Assembly (NCBI GenBank): GCA_907165275.2
Contig: OU015655.1
Location: 8,196,501 to 8,260,500, forward strand
Length of the DNA: 64,000 nt
Origin: Zygaena filipendulae
Taxonomy: Eukaryota; Arthropoda; Insecta; Lepidoptera; Zygaenidae
Reading direction: 5' to 3'
Both the position numbers and the translations under genes were made by a program. The notes beneath the pieces are model-generated. The model saw only the letters and a program-made list of their open reading frames with translations, did no database searches and had not been told where the DNA came from. Shown piece after piece: positions 11,220-23,109 of this stretch (position 1 is its first letter; the number at the start of each line of letters is the position of its first letter).

Positions 11220-13790
11220 CTGTTAATTTTTGTTAAAAATATATTGAATGTACAGAATCGCAGATTCTAGGTAGGTACTCTTTTACTATAGTACTTATAG
11301 ATAGAAGAAGATTACTTCCACAATTTGATCTTTATATATGACTCTATCGAATGATTACTGCGTCATATCTCAGGGGGGCAGTTATTTTTTGTGAAATCGA
11401 TGGTTTAGATTAACAGCGGGAGCTTCTTCGACCACTTTTCGCTATTTGACCATCCACACCCATATAAAAGATTTATCCAGTATATTTATATTGGTTCACT
11501 TTTTACTCTTAGAATATGTTAATAGGCCACCTAATGCAGTAAAGTGCAAGGTAAGGAGCATTTGACAACTAAGTAGGTACACAGATAGGTTGCAACTTGA
11601 CGTGAAACTAAGTGGTTGTGTAGATTGTGCAAGTACTTAGTACCGTCAGTCGAACAGCAGCTTTGAGTTATACACTTAGAAAACCTTAATACACGTGTAG
11701 CAGTAACTAGGTATATACTTATAAATAAAAAGTTGAAACTTAAATTTGTGATTAATAATAATAGATAATTGAGTAACTATATCATATTTCTCGATGTAAC
11801 TACCTTTTATGCACTGTTGAAGGCACAAGTCATGTTAATGTTGATAATAATACTTACTTATAAAATGTTACGTATAAGGAATCCTTATGCTAAATTTCAA
11901 GTACCTATCCTATGACAACCCGGGACAGAGTTTTTGGTTAATGTTCAGTAGTTCCCGAGATTTCCTCCTACATCCGAATTTGCAAACTAACAAACTTACA
12001 AACTTTATCTCAAACTCAATATTACCTTTGATTTAGAAAAACAAATCTTCTGATTCATTGCTGATCTATGGACGTCGTAATTTGTTGAAAGAAGAGCGAA
12101 CTTAGTTTGTCTCTAATCTCCTCCACATATTACGTAGGAGAAAACATTTCATAGTAAGAGGTAGCAGTTGGAGTCAATCAGTTACCGAAATCAATTTAAA
12201 TTCTGCGGTGATATAAAGAAAATTGTTTGGGATGTCACACTTGACAGTGGCGTTTCTATCCCAAGGTAGCGCAATTATCCCGCTTAAGTAAGGTTAGGTG
12301 ATCTAAAATACCTAGGTACGTGTTTGTCTCGCAAGAACCAGTCATCTAATTGCTTTCGCAGTGTACCTACACAAAATGGCGGCTCATCAAAAGCGTGATG
12401 CCGTGACTAAGTGAAATAGGTATTCATTTTTTAGATAATTTTGTGCAAAAAGATTTTTAAAAGTAGGTTTTTAAAAATTATTATTTTCTAGTACTGTGTG
12501 TGCTCTTGTTTTCTTCTTCTTCTTTTATTATGTGTTTAGTCCAAATTCGTTTATTTGTATTCTAAAAATCTATATCTCGTTTCCTTATTTTCTACATACC
12601 ACTTCATGTACCTAACTTTATTTTCTTTATTTGTTAATTTTTAAATATTACCTTTGGTTATTATTTAACCCCTTGTTGCCTATCAGGGCCTATCAGTATA
12701 TTCGGGATATCTTCAGTGTCTTGATCGTATTGAATGATGAATTCTCCTTGCATTTAAATCTATCAGAAACGTACTATCGTAAGTACCTACCTATTGTTTG
12801 AAATCTACTGACAAATATATTTTTCTAAATAGAAAAGTGAAATGCTAAACAAGTCGATCATTATTTATGTATCTAACCACAATATTGAACCTACTGTGCT
12901 ACCCAAGGGCCTAGTCAGAACAAACGGGATGGAAAAATGTGTTTTAAAATCTGCGTTTCATTAACCTCCTAATTTAGTAAGGAATTTTTAATGCAGGTCC
13001 AGAAATGTAGGTATATTTATTTGCAAACGCATTGCTTTCTGCGCCCATCCGTGGTTCCGTAACGGGTCTGCAAGACCCCAAAAAGGGTACATGGTTACAA
13101 TACCGTTTAAGTAAAGAGCTGACGATAGGTAGGTACTCTACTAAATTCCATCATGTCTGCAAGTAAACAAATACACTTGAAAAATTATTAAACATATCTC
13201 CAAGAGTAATGGTTAGACAGATGGTTATTACAATATATTTAAACTTAGTTTATTAAAATACTCGTACACTCATGAGAGTATACGACTCCTCACTCCAGTT
13301 TTTTAACTATAAATAAACCTATCGTCTTTGTTAATTTCCATAGGCCAGTCGATTGTATCAGTCTACAAAAGCGTAGACAAATAGCGAAAAGCGATTTTTA
13401 TAACACTTGTGACCCCAATTCCCGAGTTCCGGAATATTAGAATAAATTAAAGATTTTCTGTGATAAAATAATTAGCCTAATTTTAAAGTGTTTTACTTCC
13501 GCTCCATCGTGTAACTTGCTCCACTGCCAATGGGGTCCCGAAGGAACCGCAGCCAGCGATAAAAGCGTCATGCATAATGTACGGCCGTCCGAAATCGAAA
13601 AATTAAAACTCCCGCCATCTGTCGGCCGCGCGCGGGTAATTACGCGAAGGGTTGCGCGCATTTTGACATGCCAGCTATTGTTTAGCCGGGGTATGATCTT
13701 TGAAAGTTATGTACATAAATAAATATCCAGTGACGAACAACGTATGGTAAATATACTAATAGAAGTAAAAATTATTCTCGAATATTGACT
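11220..13790. other. Sequence without recognised genes
   Basis: AT-rich with many TAGGTA/TACCTA words. A patch at 13500-13660 is GC-richer (ggaaccgcagccagcgataa, cccgccatctgtcggccgcg); short frames on both strands there are not convincing, and a regulatory element or ancient repeat is as likely. Confidence 0.3.
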
Positions 13791-13794
13791 AACA

Positions 13795-13828
13795 TGCAGG
13801 ATATGCCAGGATATGCCAGGATATGCCT
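13795..13828. repeat. Short tandem repeat of CAGGATATGC
   Basis: Three consecutive 10-bp units (gcaggatatgc, caggatatgc, caggatatgc). Confidence 0.85.
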
Positions 13829-13945
13829 GGAATATTATAATAGCTACATCTGCACCACGTTTAACTCAAAATAAGTAGAGCTTGTATACTATAGATACTA
13901 GGCGACTGTTAGTTAAGATATTGAACTATATATTTTTATACAAGC

Positions 13946-14135
13946 TGTGCCCCGCGGTTTCACCCGCTTGAACCTTTTTTATAGAACAATTTTTTTTCCC
14001 GAGATCCGATTCAAATTAAACAAAACCTATGTTGCTCCAGGATAAGCTTAATCAACCTTTAAAAAATCAGATGACAATCCTTGCAGTACCTAGATTTGGA
14101 GATTATCGCAAACAGACCGACACACAGAAAATATT
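13946..14135 (-). mobile_element. Helitron 3' end, second subfamily
   Basis: gccccgcggtttcacccgct, then tttttcccgagatccgattc and gacaatccttgcagtaccta, ending in gaccgacacacagaaa. It matches the copy at 10990-11190. An open frame at 14029-14283 runs across it and is not a gene. Confidence 0.65.
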
Positions 14136-14755
14136 TTTTTTAAACTATTTTGTGGTTGGTTATCTACTCTTCTTTTTTCGCCACCTCTCAATTTTTGAAA
14201 GTAGGGAAATTTTTTTTAAAGTAGAGAATCGCGGATTCCACTCTTTTTATGGGTATAAATGTAAATACATACATACCTACTAACCACCTAGACTGAGAGA
14301 AGTCGTAGTCGCCGAGTAGATATAAATGTTTGTAATGAAATTATCTACCTACATAAAAATATATTTTTTATATTCTTAAAAGCAAGAATATGATGGGATA
14401 AAAAAAAACTAATAGTTAGGTACGTCTCTACCTATTTATCATTTACATTGGTTTTACCGTTATAATTAACTATAAAATAAAATAGATAAATAAATAAATG
14501 TACCTACCTAACTGCTCACTCTAGACTTTACCTTCGTTGAAAATATTAAACATCTGCCATGCTCATGGCTGACAACAATGTCGTCAAAGTAGTAAGACGA
14601 ACTATCAGGCAAGTAAGATCAACTTTAACAAAGTTCAACCAGTAAATTCAAGCGTCTTGAGATGCTTCACTATACTCGTACCTATATCTATCACATGGCG
14701 TCGCATTATACCTAAGTAGGTGTGATGGTCACGAATTATGAAGTTTTTATTTGGA

Positions 14756-14890
14756 ACTAGCTGTTCCCGCGGTTTCACCCGCATTCATTCCGGAATAAAC
14801 CTAATCGAGGCCGGGGCTATAATTTACAGAGGCAAGTATTAACAAGCGAATTTCCCTAATACCATGTATACCAAACTAACAGCGAGTGCT
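14756..14890 (-). mobile_element. Short Helitron 3' end
   Basis: ACTAGCTGTTCCCGCGGTTT and cacccgcattcattccggaa mark the minus-strand 3' hairpin and CTAG terminus. The remainder is diverged. Confidence 0.55.
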
Positions 14891-15634
14891 TAAAAACGCC
14901 TTCTAAATCACGCCAAGTTACTCAGGCAGGCAAGACGCGGCAGAGGACTTTGTTTTATAATACGTAGTACATTTATAGATATGTATTTACGTAAGTATTA
15001 CATAATCCTCTTTTCAGTCTACCTCTATCTCAGTCTCAGTCCTACCTCTTCTTGCACCAAAATCAGTTCAGTGGTTTCCACCGTTGAACAACAAGTAGGT
15101 ACCTACATAAATCACCGCAGCACCTTCGTGTTTTACTAAATACTAATAAAAACTATGTTGTGGTCAAAGTTCCTTGTTTAAACCTCGTTTTTTTTTCATC
15201 CGTCAGATTACAAATCAACAAGCTGCAAGACAGCCAATTGCTATAATATACCTAAACCCCGTGATGTTGATGCCATTCAGAAGGTAGATTTGCATTACAG
15301 GAAACTACAGAATGCAACTCTACTTTTCATAGAGCTTACACTTATGAGTAAGTAAGTATTTTCAGAAAAGAAGATTATTTACTTATTATTTATTTAATAA
15401 ATAATGTAAATCGAACTTAGTGTAATGTTGATAGGTATAAATAGTATGGTCTTATTTATGCAATGATAACCAAATAGTCATGGAATTCTGAATATATAGA
15501 GACCGTCAACTAAACAACACCTAGCTACAATATTATCTAGTTAAGTAGGTACATACTATACATACTTTCTGTAATAATGTACGTATATAAAAGTATGAAA
15601 AAGTAGTCTGTATACATCATGGACAAGAACAAGA

Positions 15635-15790
15635 CAATGGTAGGCCCACGTTCGCAGTGAGCGAGGTTGACTGCAGCTTCCGCAGGATGTGGCCACCCTT
15701 CCCCCCACCTCACTCTCCCTCGATCCTACCTAACTCCCGCCTCACTTCATGCCACCGGAAACGACCGATCTCCACCGGCCAAATGAAAGG
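15635..15790. other. GC-rich island, possible noncoding exon or regulatory element
   Basis: ggcccacgttcgcagtgagc through cgatctccaccggccaaatg is clearly GC-richer than its surroundings. The + strand has one open frame of about 45 codons after tcgcag; the minus strand is broken by stops. No known protein. Confidence 0.25.
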
Positions 15791-16531
15791 TACTGGTAGT
15801 GAAATAAAACAATGTAATGTTAACAATTAAATTTATTATTATTATAGTGACTAGAGTGGAACTGTGAGTGAAATTGTTGTTAATAAAACTGAATTTCTGT
15901 AGGGATATTACCTATTCGTTCTAAGCTTTCATTTTATTTTAAATTATAACAATGTTATAGTATCTTGTTTGATAGAGCACCTTCATGGTCTCTCTCATGT
16001 CTCATCGAGCAACCTTGACTTTTAGTTTATGTCATTGTGTTTGGTAAAAATTTGTATTCCCCTTGTATGTCGTATTTTGTGTTACTTTCCAATATATTTA
16101 TTTTACCTATTTATCTGCTGTGTATTACTGCCTCAACATATCTAAAATGTAATATACATATAGATTATAAGTAGTTCACATTATCCTGTGTTTTTAATTA
16201 ACTTTACGGTATTCTAAACATTTGAACGTAACAAATAGGTACAATATGTAATTAAATTAGCATTTGATATTATAAAATACAAATAAATTTTCAAAAACGC
16301 TTGTGACTTTCGAGATATGAATGCGTACGTATTTGTAAGTTTGTTGCACGAAATTGTCTGCAAATACATAACTACCTAATATTGATAGCGTTGTGTTAGT
16401 TATTGTGGAATGAATGTAATTATTAGGTACCAACCTAATAACTTCCAATACCTTAAAATATTTTAACGTACTTCATAAGTACAGTATAGAATCAAAGTGT
16501 TAGAAGGTATGGCGTGGGTTGCTGACCTTAC

Positions 16532-16598
16532 TGGAGGGCGGGCGTACACCTCGCCAGCCGCTAACGGTAGGTGGGCCGCGTACACCACCCGCGAAAAC
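16532..16598 (-). CDS. Possible small exon
   Basis: A 67-nt GC-rich block is bounded on the minus strand by a good acceptor (aatattttcag|) and a good donor (|GTAAGG). Two of three frames are open (for example VVYAAHLPLAAGEVYARPP). On the + strand the same block has a weaker donor (ACG|GTAGGT). It could be an upstream exon of the gene suggested at 9.9 kb. No family is recognised. Confidence 0.25.
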
Positions 16599-16867
16599 CT
16601 GAAAATATTATGTTATTCGTGCTCTCTCAATTAAAATCATAATTAACGCTGTATTAAAAGCAAGCGTTAATCCCAATTACAACTCCCTATTGTTTCTGTT
16701 ATTTTGTTTTATGTACTAGTACCTCCAATACGAGTTGCAGCTTAATATTAGCAAAATAATTCAACGGAAACAGTATTTACGTGTTTTCCTTTGATTACTG
16801 CCTGTTAAACCTACTAAAAACGGGTGTATGTATCAGCGTGTACCTAAACAAGTAAAACTTAAAAAAA

Positions 16868-17250
16868 ACATCCTATTAAGTATAAATAAAAACAAACACA
16901 AAACTAAAAAAGCTAAAAATAATAAAATACCGATTTATTCCAAAAGACAAAACACACGTAATATTATTATTGGTTTGTGTTACCACTGATCGGTGTGAAT
17001 TCGGTGACAAGCCCGCTGGTGTCTGCCCACTTGGGTTGTTCTGCTCATGAAGAGCTGGTGGCGGGAGTCGACTTAGCCCATCTACCCCCTCCATATTTGG
17101 CTTGTCACCGACTTCATACCGATCAGTGGTAGCACAAACCAATAATAATATTACGTGTGTTTTGTCTTTTGGATTAAATCGGTATTTTATTATTTTTAGC
17201 TTTTTATTTTTAGCTTTTTTAGTTTTGTGTTTTTGGAAGTCGGTTTTAAT
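16868..17250. repeat. Foldback repeat with ACGTAATATTATTATTGG arms
   Basis: The left arm (about 16880-17000: aaaacacaaaactaaaaaag, attccaaaagacaaaacaca, cgtaatattattattggttt) is the inverted copy of the right arm (about 17110-17245). The loop of roughly 100 bp is GC-richer (gctggtggcgggagtcgact). The right end is ttttggaagtcggtttt. A second foldback with the same arm words is at 26335-26690. Confidence 0.7.
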
Positions 17251-17389
17251 CTTTTTGCTAAAATTTTGTTTATTTCTAGCTTTTAAGTGACTTAGTTCGT
17301 AATTTCTCTAAGTTACAATAGCCTAATGTCAACTGCTCATCACCTTTTACAAAATATTGCTTTTCCCGACGCAGGGACGTTAATTGTTG

Positions 17390-18065
17390 AGGAGTTCTCC
17401 TAGTACATCACCATCAGTTCCACTTCACCATACACATTGTGACAAGCATAAGTTGTTTAGAAACCATATTAAAGTTAACGATTCGGAACCTGTGAAATAC
17501 CTATTATTGAGTAGTTCCGATGACCATCTGTGGTCTTTATCATCAGTTCTACTTCTTCAAATTTTGCTATCCGAAAGCAAATAAACGATTTGCTACAAAA
17601 AAAAACAAAAATCGCTATGGGTGTAATACCTATAATTTTTGAAGAGTTCCCTCGATTACTCTAAGATCCCATCATCAGATCTCGGCTTGGTGACAATGGA
17701 ATCAATTTTGGAGTATCCCCTTTCAAACGAAAATAAATTTTTGAAATCGCTCCAATTGGAATCCGTGAAATACGTATTATTGTTGAGTAGTTCCGATGAC
17801 CATCTGTGGTCTTCATCATCAGTTCCACTTCTTCAAATTTTGCTTTCCAAAAGCAAATATACGATTTACAAAAAAAATTACTCAAATCGCTATAGGTGTG
17901 CCTATAATTTTTGAAGAGTTCTCTCGATTTTGCCAAGATCCCATCATCAGATCCCGACTTGTTGGCAATGGGACCTAATTGGGAGTATACCCTTTCAAAC
18001 AAAAAAAAGAATTTTAATTTTCCAAATCGGTCCAACCGTCTTCGAGTAATCGGTGAAAAAAAAAA
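17390..18065 (-). repeat. GAAGTCGG-family repeat with internal duplication
   Basis: The block gtagttccgatgaccatctg followed by tggtcttcatcatcagttcc occurs twice (about 17510 and 17790) and once more at 1508 in the first copy. The final part matches the dispersed family (atcccgacttgttggcaatg, cgtcttcgagtaatcggtg). Confidence 0.6.
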
Positions 18066-18290
18066 AACATAGAAGAAGAAGAAGAGAAGAAAATACATTT
18101 ATTTCAGCGCAACACACAAGAAAAAGAAACAAACATCAACAGTGCCTAATCTAAAGAGACATAGATAATATCTCTTACATGCTCTGCCGAAAGGGTCACC
18201 AACTCAGCTTTAGCTAGGTGCGGAAACACGTAGCGCTGGTACATGGGACATGGGCGCACATAGAAAGCACTCAAGCATAAAAAGCTCAAC
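18066..18290 (-). mobile_element. Retroelement 3' end with (TTC)n tail
   Basis: On the minus strand it reads a promoterless 3'-UTR ending ctgaaataaatgtattttct and a (TTC)n tail. The same sequence on the + strand is at 22890-23105: ccagcgctaggtgtaccc, gcagagcatgcaagagatat and gtgtgttgtgctgaaataaa. The two copies are inverted relative to each other. Confidence 0.65.
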
Positions 18291-18524
18291 GAGTAGGTAA
18301 AGTCCGTAACGCGTAGTATTTTTATGCAACTACGCCCAAAGAAAATTCACTTCGAAACTATAAAAAGCAGCCCAAAACCGACAGTATAAAAAAACATTTT
18401 TGGTTAGCATTAAAAAAAATAAGAAAGTAATCTAAGATAATGCGTATAGTCGCAACACTTGCAATAGAGTGAGTTACATTTACTTCAACATTACAAACGG
18501 TTAACAGTTATTGTTAAGAGGCGG

Positions 18525-18600
18525 ACGTCCGATCGGATACGATACGTGACGGACACGTGCCGTCGCCGTGACGCCGCGCGCCGCCGCCTCGCCGCAAATT
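18525..18600. other. CpG-rich island
   Basis: gacgtccgatcggatacgat, gacacgtgccgtcgccgtga and cgccgcgcgccgccgcctcg in an AT-rich region. It could mark a distal promoter or 5'-UTR exon. No coding frame with an ATG is convincing. Confidence 0.25.
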
Positions 18601-19519
18601 ATTGTAGAAAAATTGTTTTTATTCCCCGAAAAGGGGTCCGCATCCGGCTTTTGACAGGTTATTACTTAGAAATGTACGTACAATATAATAAGTAATTTCT
18701 CAGACTTCAGAACCTATCTCAAATAGGTATTAGATAACTAGGTTTCGCAGGAAAATTATTACCCTATATCTACTATGTTCTATAAGCGCATACAGTATGC
18801 ACAGAAGGAACACAGGACAAAAACGAGGACCTAAATAGTGCTAAATAATTTAAAAGCTCAAAAGTATTACACTTAAGTTTTATAGGTAAGGTATTATCAT
18901 CGATGATAATTCATTCAGCGGCTCACGTGTTTCAGGCGTCGTTTATCGATTACGCCTAGTCCCTACCCTCTTGTATAGTAAAACAAATTATTTCAAGACA
19001 TTCGGCTCTAAGTTAATAAACAGTGGCGTTATGTAGGCACGAGTGTCCCGATCGGGCACTAAAATTATGTTCACCCGCACACGCGCCACTGACACGTGAC
19101 CAGTAATCATACAAATTGAGACATGCTCGTTTCACGTTTGATAGTGTTCGCAAATTGAATATTTTTGTATCGCATTACAAATTGCAATTGCAACCACAGC
19201 TGGCTGCTGGATCGACAGAAATAACAAATACCAATAAAAGTGATTTAGGGTTTGGATTTTGAGTCCTATATAGGTAACGGTGTGTCATCTCTACCTACAG
19301 AACTTATAACTCCAACTGTTTTTAATGTTTGTCATGTTTTAATTTGATCTGCTGCATCTGAACCTGCCGTTTTTTGTAATAGGTAGGTATGCTTTAGTTA
19401 CAAATGTTTTGACACTCCTTTTTTATTTAGAATTGTTTGCGCCACAGGTTTGCGCAGAAAATCGCGCCAAAGTGTCATCTTAAGTTCAAAAAGAACCCAG
19501 CGAAGCAAAACGACATCTA

Positions 19520-19783
19520 TACGTCATGTATAAATAAAATTTAAGTGTCTGTTTGAAATTGTAAATTAACAGCTTTTCACTAAATGCATATGAAAGTATA
19601 TATTTATCTGTCTGTTTGTTGCGGCTAATGCCTGAAACGGCTAAACAGATTTTAACGGGAATTTCACTGGCAGATAGCTGATGTTATAGAGGTAACTTAG
19701 GCTACTTTTATTTTAGGAAAAAATTGTTCCTGCAGGAATTCCGAAACTCGCGCGGATAAAACCGTAGGTCACAGCTAGTATAC
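19520..19783 (+). mobile_element. Helitron, third subfamily
   Basis: Contains attaacagcttttcactaaa, ctgtctgtttgttgcggcta, tttcactggcagatagctga and a CTAG-before-T end (cacagctagtata). A related copy lies at 36375-36690 and a fragment at 41600-41650 on the other strand. Confidence 0.65.
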
Positions 19784-20194
19784 CGTAAAAGCGAAAGGTC
19801 ACTCACTGACCAAACACGAGATCTCGAAAACTGCTTGACCTATAGGTAAAGCTAAAATTTGCCAGGTGGATATTTATAGGAAGGAGACGTCAGCTGAGAA
19901 CGGACTTTAAAGAGTTCCCACGGGAACTCACAAATTAACGCAGGTGCGATTGAAACCATAGAAAAGAGCTATTCCTTAAAAAACTACATTTACTTTTAAA
20001 TATACTCGTAGGTAGTGTTAAGTCATTTGAAAATAGACTGATGAAATCAGCAATGAGGTTGTTAAGTTGTACCTAAGCATTTGATGTACCTACAGTTTCA
20101 CATGCTGAAATCCGGTCTGAAATCGAAAATCTCTCACTGATAACTTTAATATAAAGTAATACAAGAATTTCTTGTACTCTATTTGAAAATAAAA

Positions 20195-20495
20195 TTGTCT
20201 TCTTCTTCGTCGGTATGACTCTTGACAGAGTGGTCGTGGTCATCACTTTAGTTGTTGGTGGCAAGCTTCACAACACGCCGCCACTTCTCCCTAATGGCCG
20301 CCTTCCTCGTGCATTCGTGTACTGATGATGAGCCGTTTACTGCCGCTTTTATTTGGTCAGTCCACCTCATAGGCGATCTTCCTCGTAGACTGGTACCCTC
20401 AACCTTTCCCTGGACCACAAGTCGCTCAATAGCCACCTCTCCTCGGCGGCAAACGTGACCAAAAAAGGAGAGGATACGAGACTGTACCAAAGATG
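20195..20495 (-). mobile_element. Non-LTR retrotransposon fragment (reverse transcriptase C-terminus)
   Basis: The minus-strand open frame 20490-20248 reads RILSFFGHVCRRGEVAIERL, then GRSPMRWTDQIKAAVN and ECTRKAAIREKWRR, a conserved C-terminal tail of insect non-LTR retrotransposon polyproteins. A 3'-UTR with gaagaagaagac follows. It is 5'-truncated: nothing of the catalytic domain is present. Confidence 0.8.
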
Positions 20496-21443
20496 ATATA
20501 TGTATTACTGTAATGTATTGTACCTAATTGTATCTATATGTATAAAGTAAATCGACTTATACTTTACTGTGTCTGCGAAGCTTAAGTACTCAAAAGTATA
20601 TTTTAGTATTTACGAGGCTTTAGCTACCGACAACGTTTTCCATAACCACCTAAGTATTAAAAATGTGACCTCAGGCTTTGAACAGCGCATCGGAATAGGC
20701 CAGCCACGGCGTAAGCTTTCAAATTACGTCTCACTTAACTTTTTTATTTCATTAGTTAATCAATAAATTACAAGGCGAAAAGCGCTATGACCGGTGAAAA
20801 CACTGTAACTAATTGCATCACACTGCTTACTTGGGCAAGTGAAGCAGATTATTGCAAGTAAGTCACAGGACATAATATACCTAGCGACGACTCGTGCGCA
20901 TTAAAATTCAGGTCGCGTCTAAAGGGAATAACGAATAAGAACACAGTTTAACCGAATTGTTATCCGTAGGGTTTAATTATGTCTTTGTGAACGACACAGG
21001 CCACAGAATAATTCATAGGAAAAACTGGAGGGAGATTCTATAAAAAGAATTGATACGCCGCTGTAGTGGGTAAGCGGAAGAGATTCATAAAATATTTTTA
21101 ACAAATACCTAGTGATATCCATATGTACCTACTGCCAGTTTAAAATCTCTCGAAGCAAATTAGATTGTTACAAATATGTATAACGAGAACAATTAATAAT
21201 TTAATTAAATTATGAAGTATACTCAAAAAACAGTTCAAATGCTTAGTTAAATAACAATATTTTAACCAAGGTTAATTGGTAGAGAATGCCTTAGGCATTA
21301 AGTCCACCTTTCGTAAGTACCTACAATAAAGTTCTTTAAATAAATAAATATTTTTGGTGTAAAATTTTATAAATTTAAACAAAATTTTAATATCGATATT
21401 CGTAACTTAAAATTTAAATAGGATAGATACCTACATCCTTACT

Positions 21444-21661
21444 TCCTACTAATATTAGAAACGCGAAAGTTTGTAAGAATGTATGGATGGATGGATGGAT
21501 GGATGTTTGTTACTCTTTCACGCAAAAACTACTGAATGGATTTAAATTAAACTTTACAATAATATAGCTTATACATCAGATTAACACATAGGATACTTTT
21601 ATCCCGGAATTCCCGCGGGAACTCTAAAATTAACGCGGGTGAAACCGCGGGGCACAACTAG
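21444..21661 (+). mobile_element. Complete short non-autonomous Helitron (copy B)
   Basis: Starts TCCTACTAATATTAGAAACG, carries five GGAT units, then ggaattcccgcgggaactc and the terminal GTGAAACCGCGGGG hairpin arm, ending CTAG before T. It matches copy A at 500-718 through its whole length. Confidence 0.85.
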
Positions 21662-22889
21662 TACGTATATAAATAACCGTAACATTACAAAACTGTTAAA
21701 GAGAACTTTGTGTTAAAGTTATATATTTTATAGTGCAGTTGGAATCTAGACTGTGAATATATTGTCCAATCTCCATGCCATAAAGTTGTAGGTACCTTGC
21801 CTTATTCCCCTCTCTCAGTCCCAGTGATTTCTTCTTAATATTTTATTTACGAGATTAAGCCGGCCTCGCTGCCGGCGCATCGTTAGAGCTGCTTTCGTCC
21901 ATTACGTCACTTTATGATACCATTTCACGCGGGAACTTGCAAGAGTAAATAAAATTGTTGACAGACTCATGTTGCTTTACACAAAATTACACAGGTTTTT
22001 GTGCAGATAAAATGGACGAAGTGATTATATATTGCAGAATATTGTATAATGTTGCGTAAATTACTTATACTATGTTATTCGTGAAGAATTGAAAAATATA
22101 ATTAAGTAGGTACTTGATATTTAATTTTAATGCTGAACAAGATTAGGTCTATTTCCTTAGACCGACCGCCTACATGATTCAACTAAAAAATTGTTATTTA
22201 TATTAGATAATATTAAAAAAAGTTGTATGAAACTGGGCGAAATGAAATTGTGATTAGTCTTCGTGCGTAACTAATTACGTTAAAGGAAAATTTATTCTTT
22301 TTACGAAATCGGTTGCGTAGATTCGTACCTACACCTAGGCAGCCGAATGTTTGTCGGCCGAAGTTTAAGTAGGTATATTAAATTATTAGCAATTAATCGA
22401 AAGTTACAACTTACAAAATCCGTAGGTATATTAATAAAGCACAGTAGATAGGTATAATACTTTATTATACTCGTTACCGTATATACTTCTACTTACGCTA
22501 CGAGGCAAAATATATTAAAAAAATATTAAAATAGTAAGAGGTTTGAAAGTTAACGGAGTCTCAAGTAGGTACCTGCTTGATATTGATTTAATTATTTTAT
22601 TATTTTATTATTACATTTATTCTTAATTTAGTTTCCTTGTAGTACAAGTATTGTATAGTAGGTAATTATATTATAAGTAGTGTATTATGGGAGAACTACA
22701 GTATTTATATTGTATACCTACCAAATGTTAATGTCTATTTGTCTAATAATTATTTACTTGTATTTTTATTATATATTTTTACTATAATTTATCTATTATG
22801 TATTTTATTTTTATTTTAAGTTAGTTTATTTACATTTATATATTTTATTCAAAACAAGTACGATAGTATAATTATTTTTGCCTCTTCTT

Positions 22890-23106
22890 TTGTTACCCCC
22901 GTGCGTGACAGCGGGCTGCCAACTAAAAACCAGCGCTAGGTGTACCCGCACCTAGCTAATGCTGAGTTGGTGTCCCTTTCGGCAGAGCATGCAAGAGATA
23001 TCATAATATTATGTCTACATATTTTAGATTAGTTACTGTTTATGTTTGTTTCTTTTTCTTGTGTGTTGTGCTGAAATAAAGTTATTTTCTTCTTCTTCTT
23101 CTTCTA
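22890..23106 (+). mobile_element. Retroelement 3' end with (TTC)n tail
   Basis: Contains taatgctgagttggtgtccc, tttcggcagagcatgcaaga and an AATAAA signal, then a (TTC)n tail. It is the inverted counterpart of 18066-18290. No coding part remains. Confidence 0.65.
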
Positions 23107-23109
23107 TAT

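Larger units (their letters stand above)
18300..20190. other. Sequence without recognised genes
   Basis: Apart from the CpG island at 18525 and the Helitron at 19520 nothing is identified. ggtattatcatcgatgataa near 18890 is a small palindrome. Confidence 0.3.

Noticed and set aside
17661..18098. 145-aa minus-strand open frame
   Set aside because: It lies wholly inside the GAAGTCGG-family repeat and recurs in broken form in other copies; no known protein pattern.
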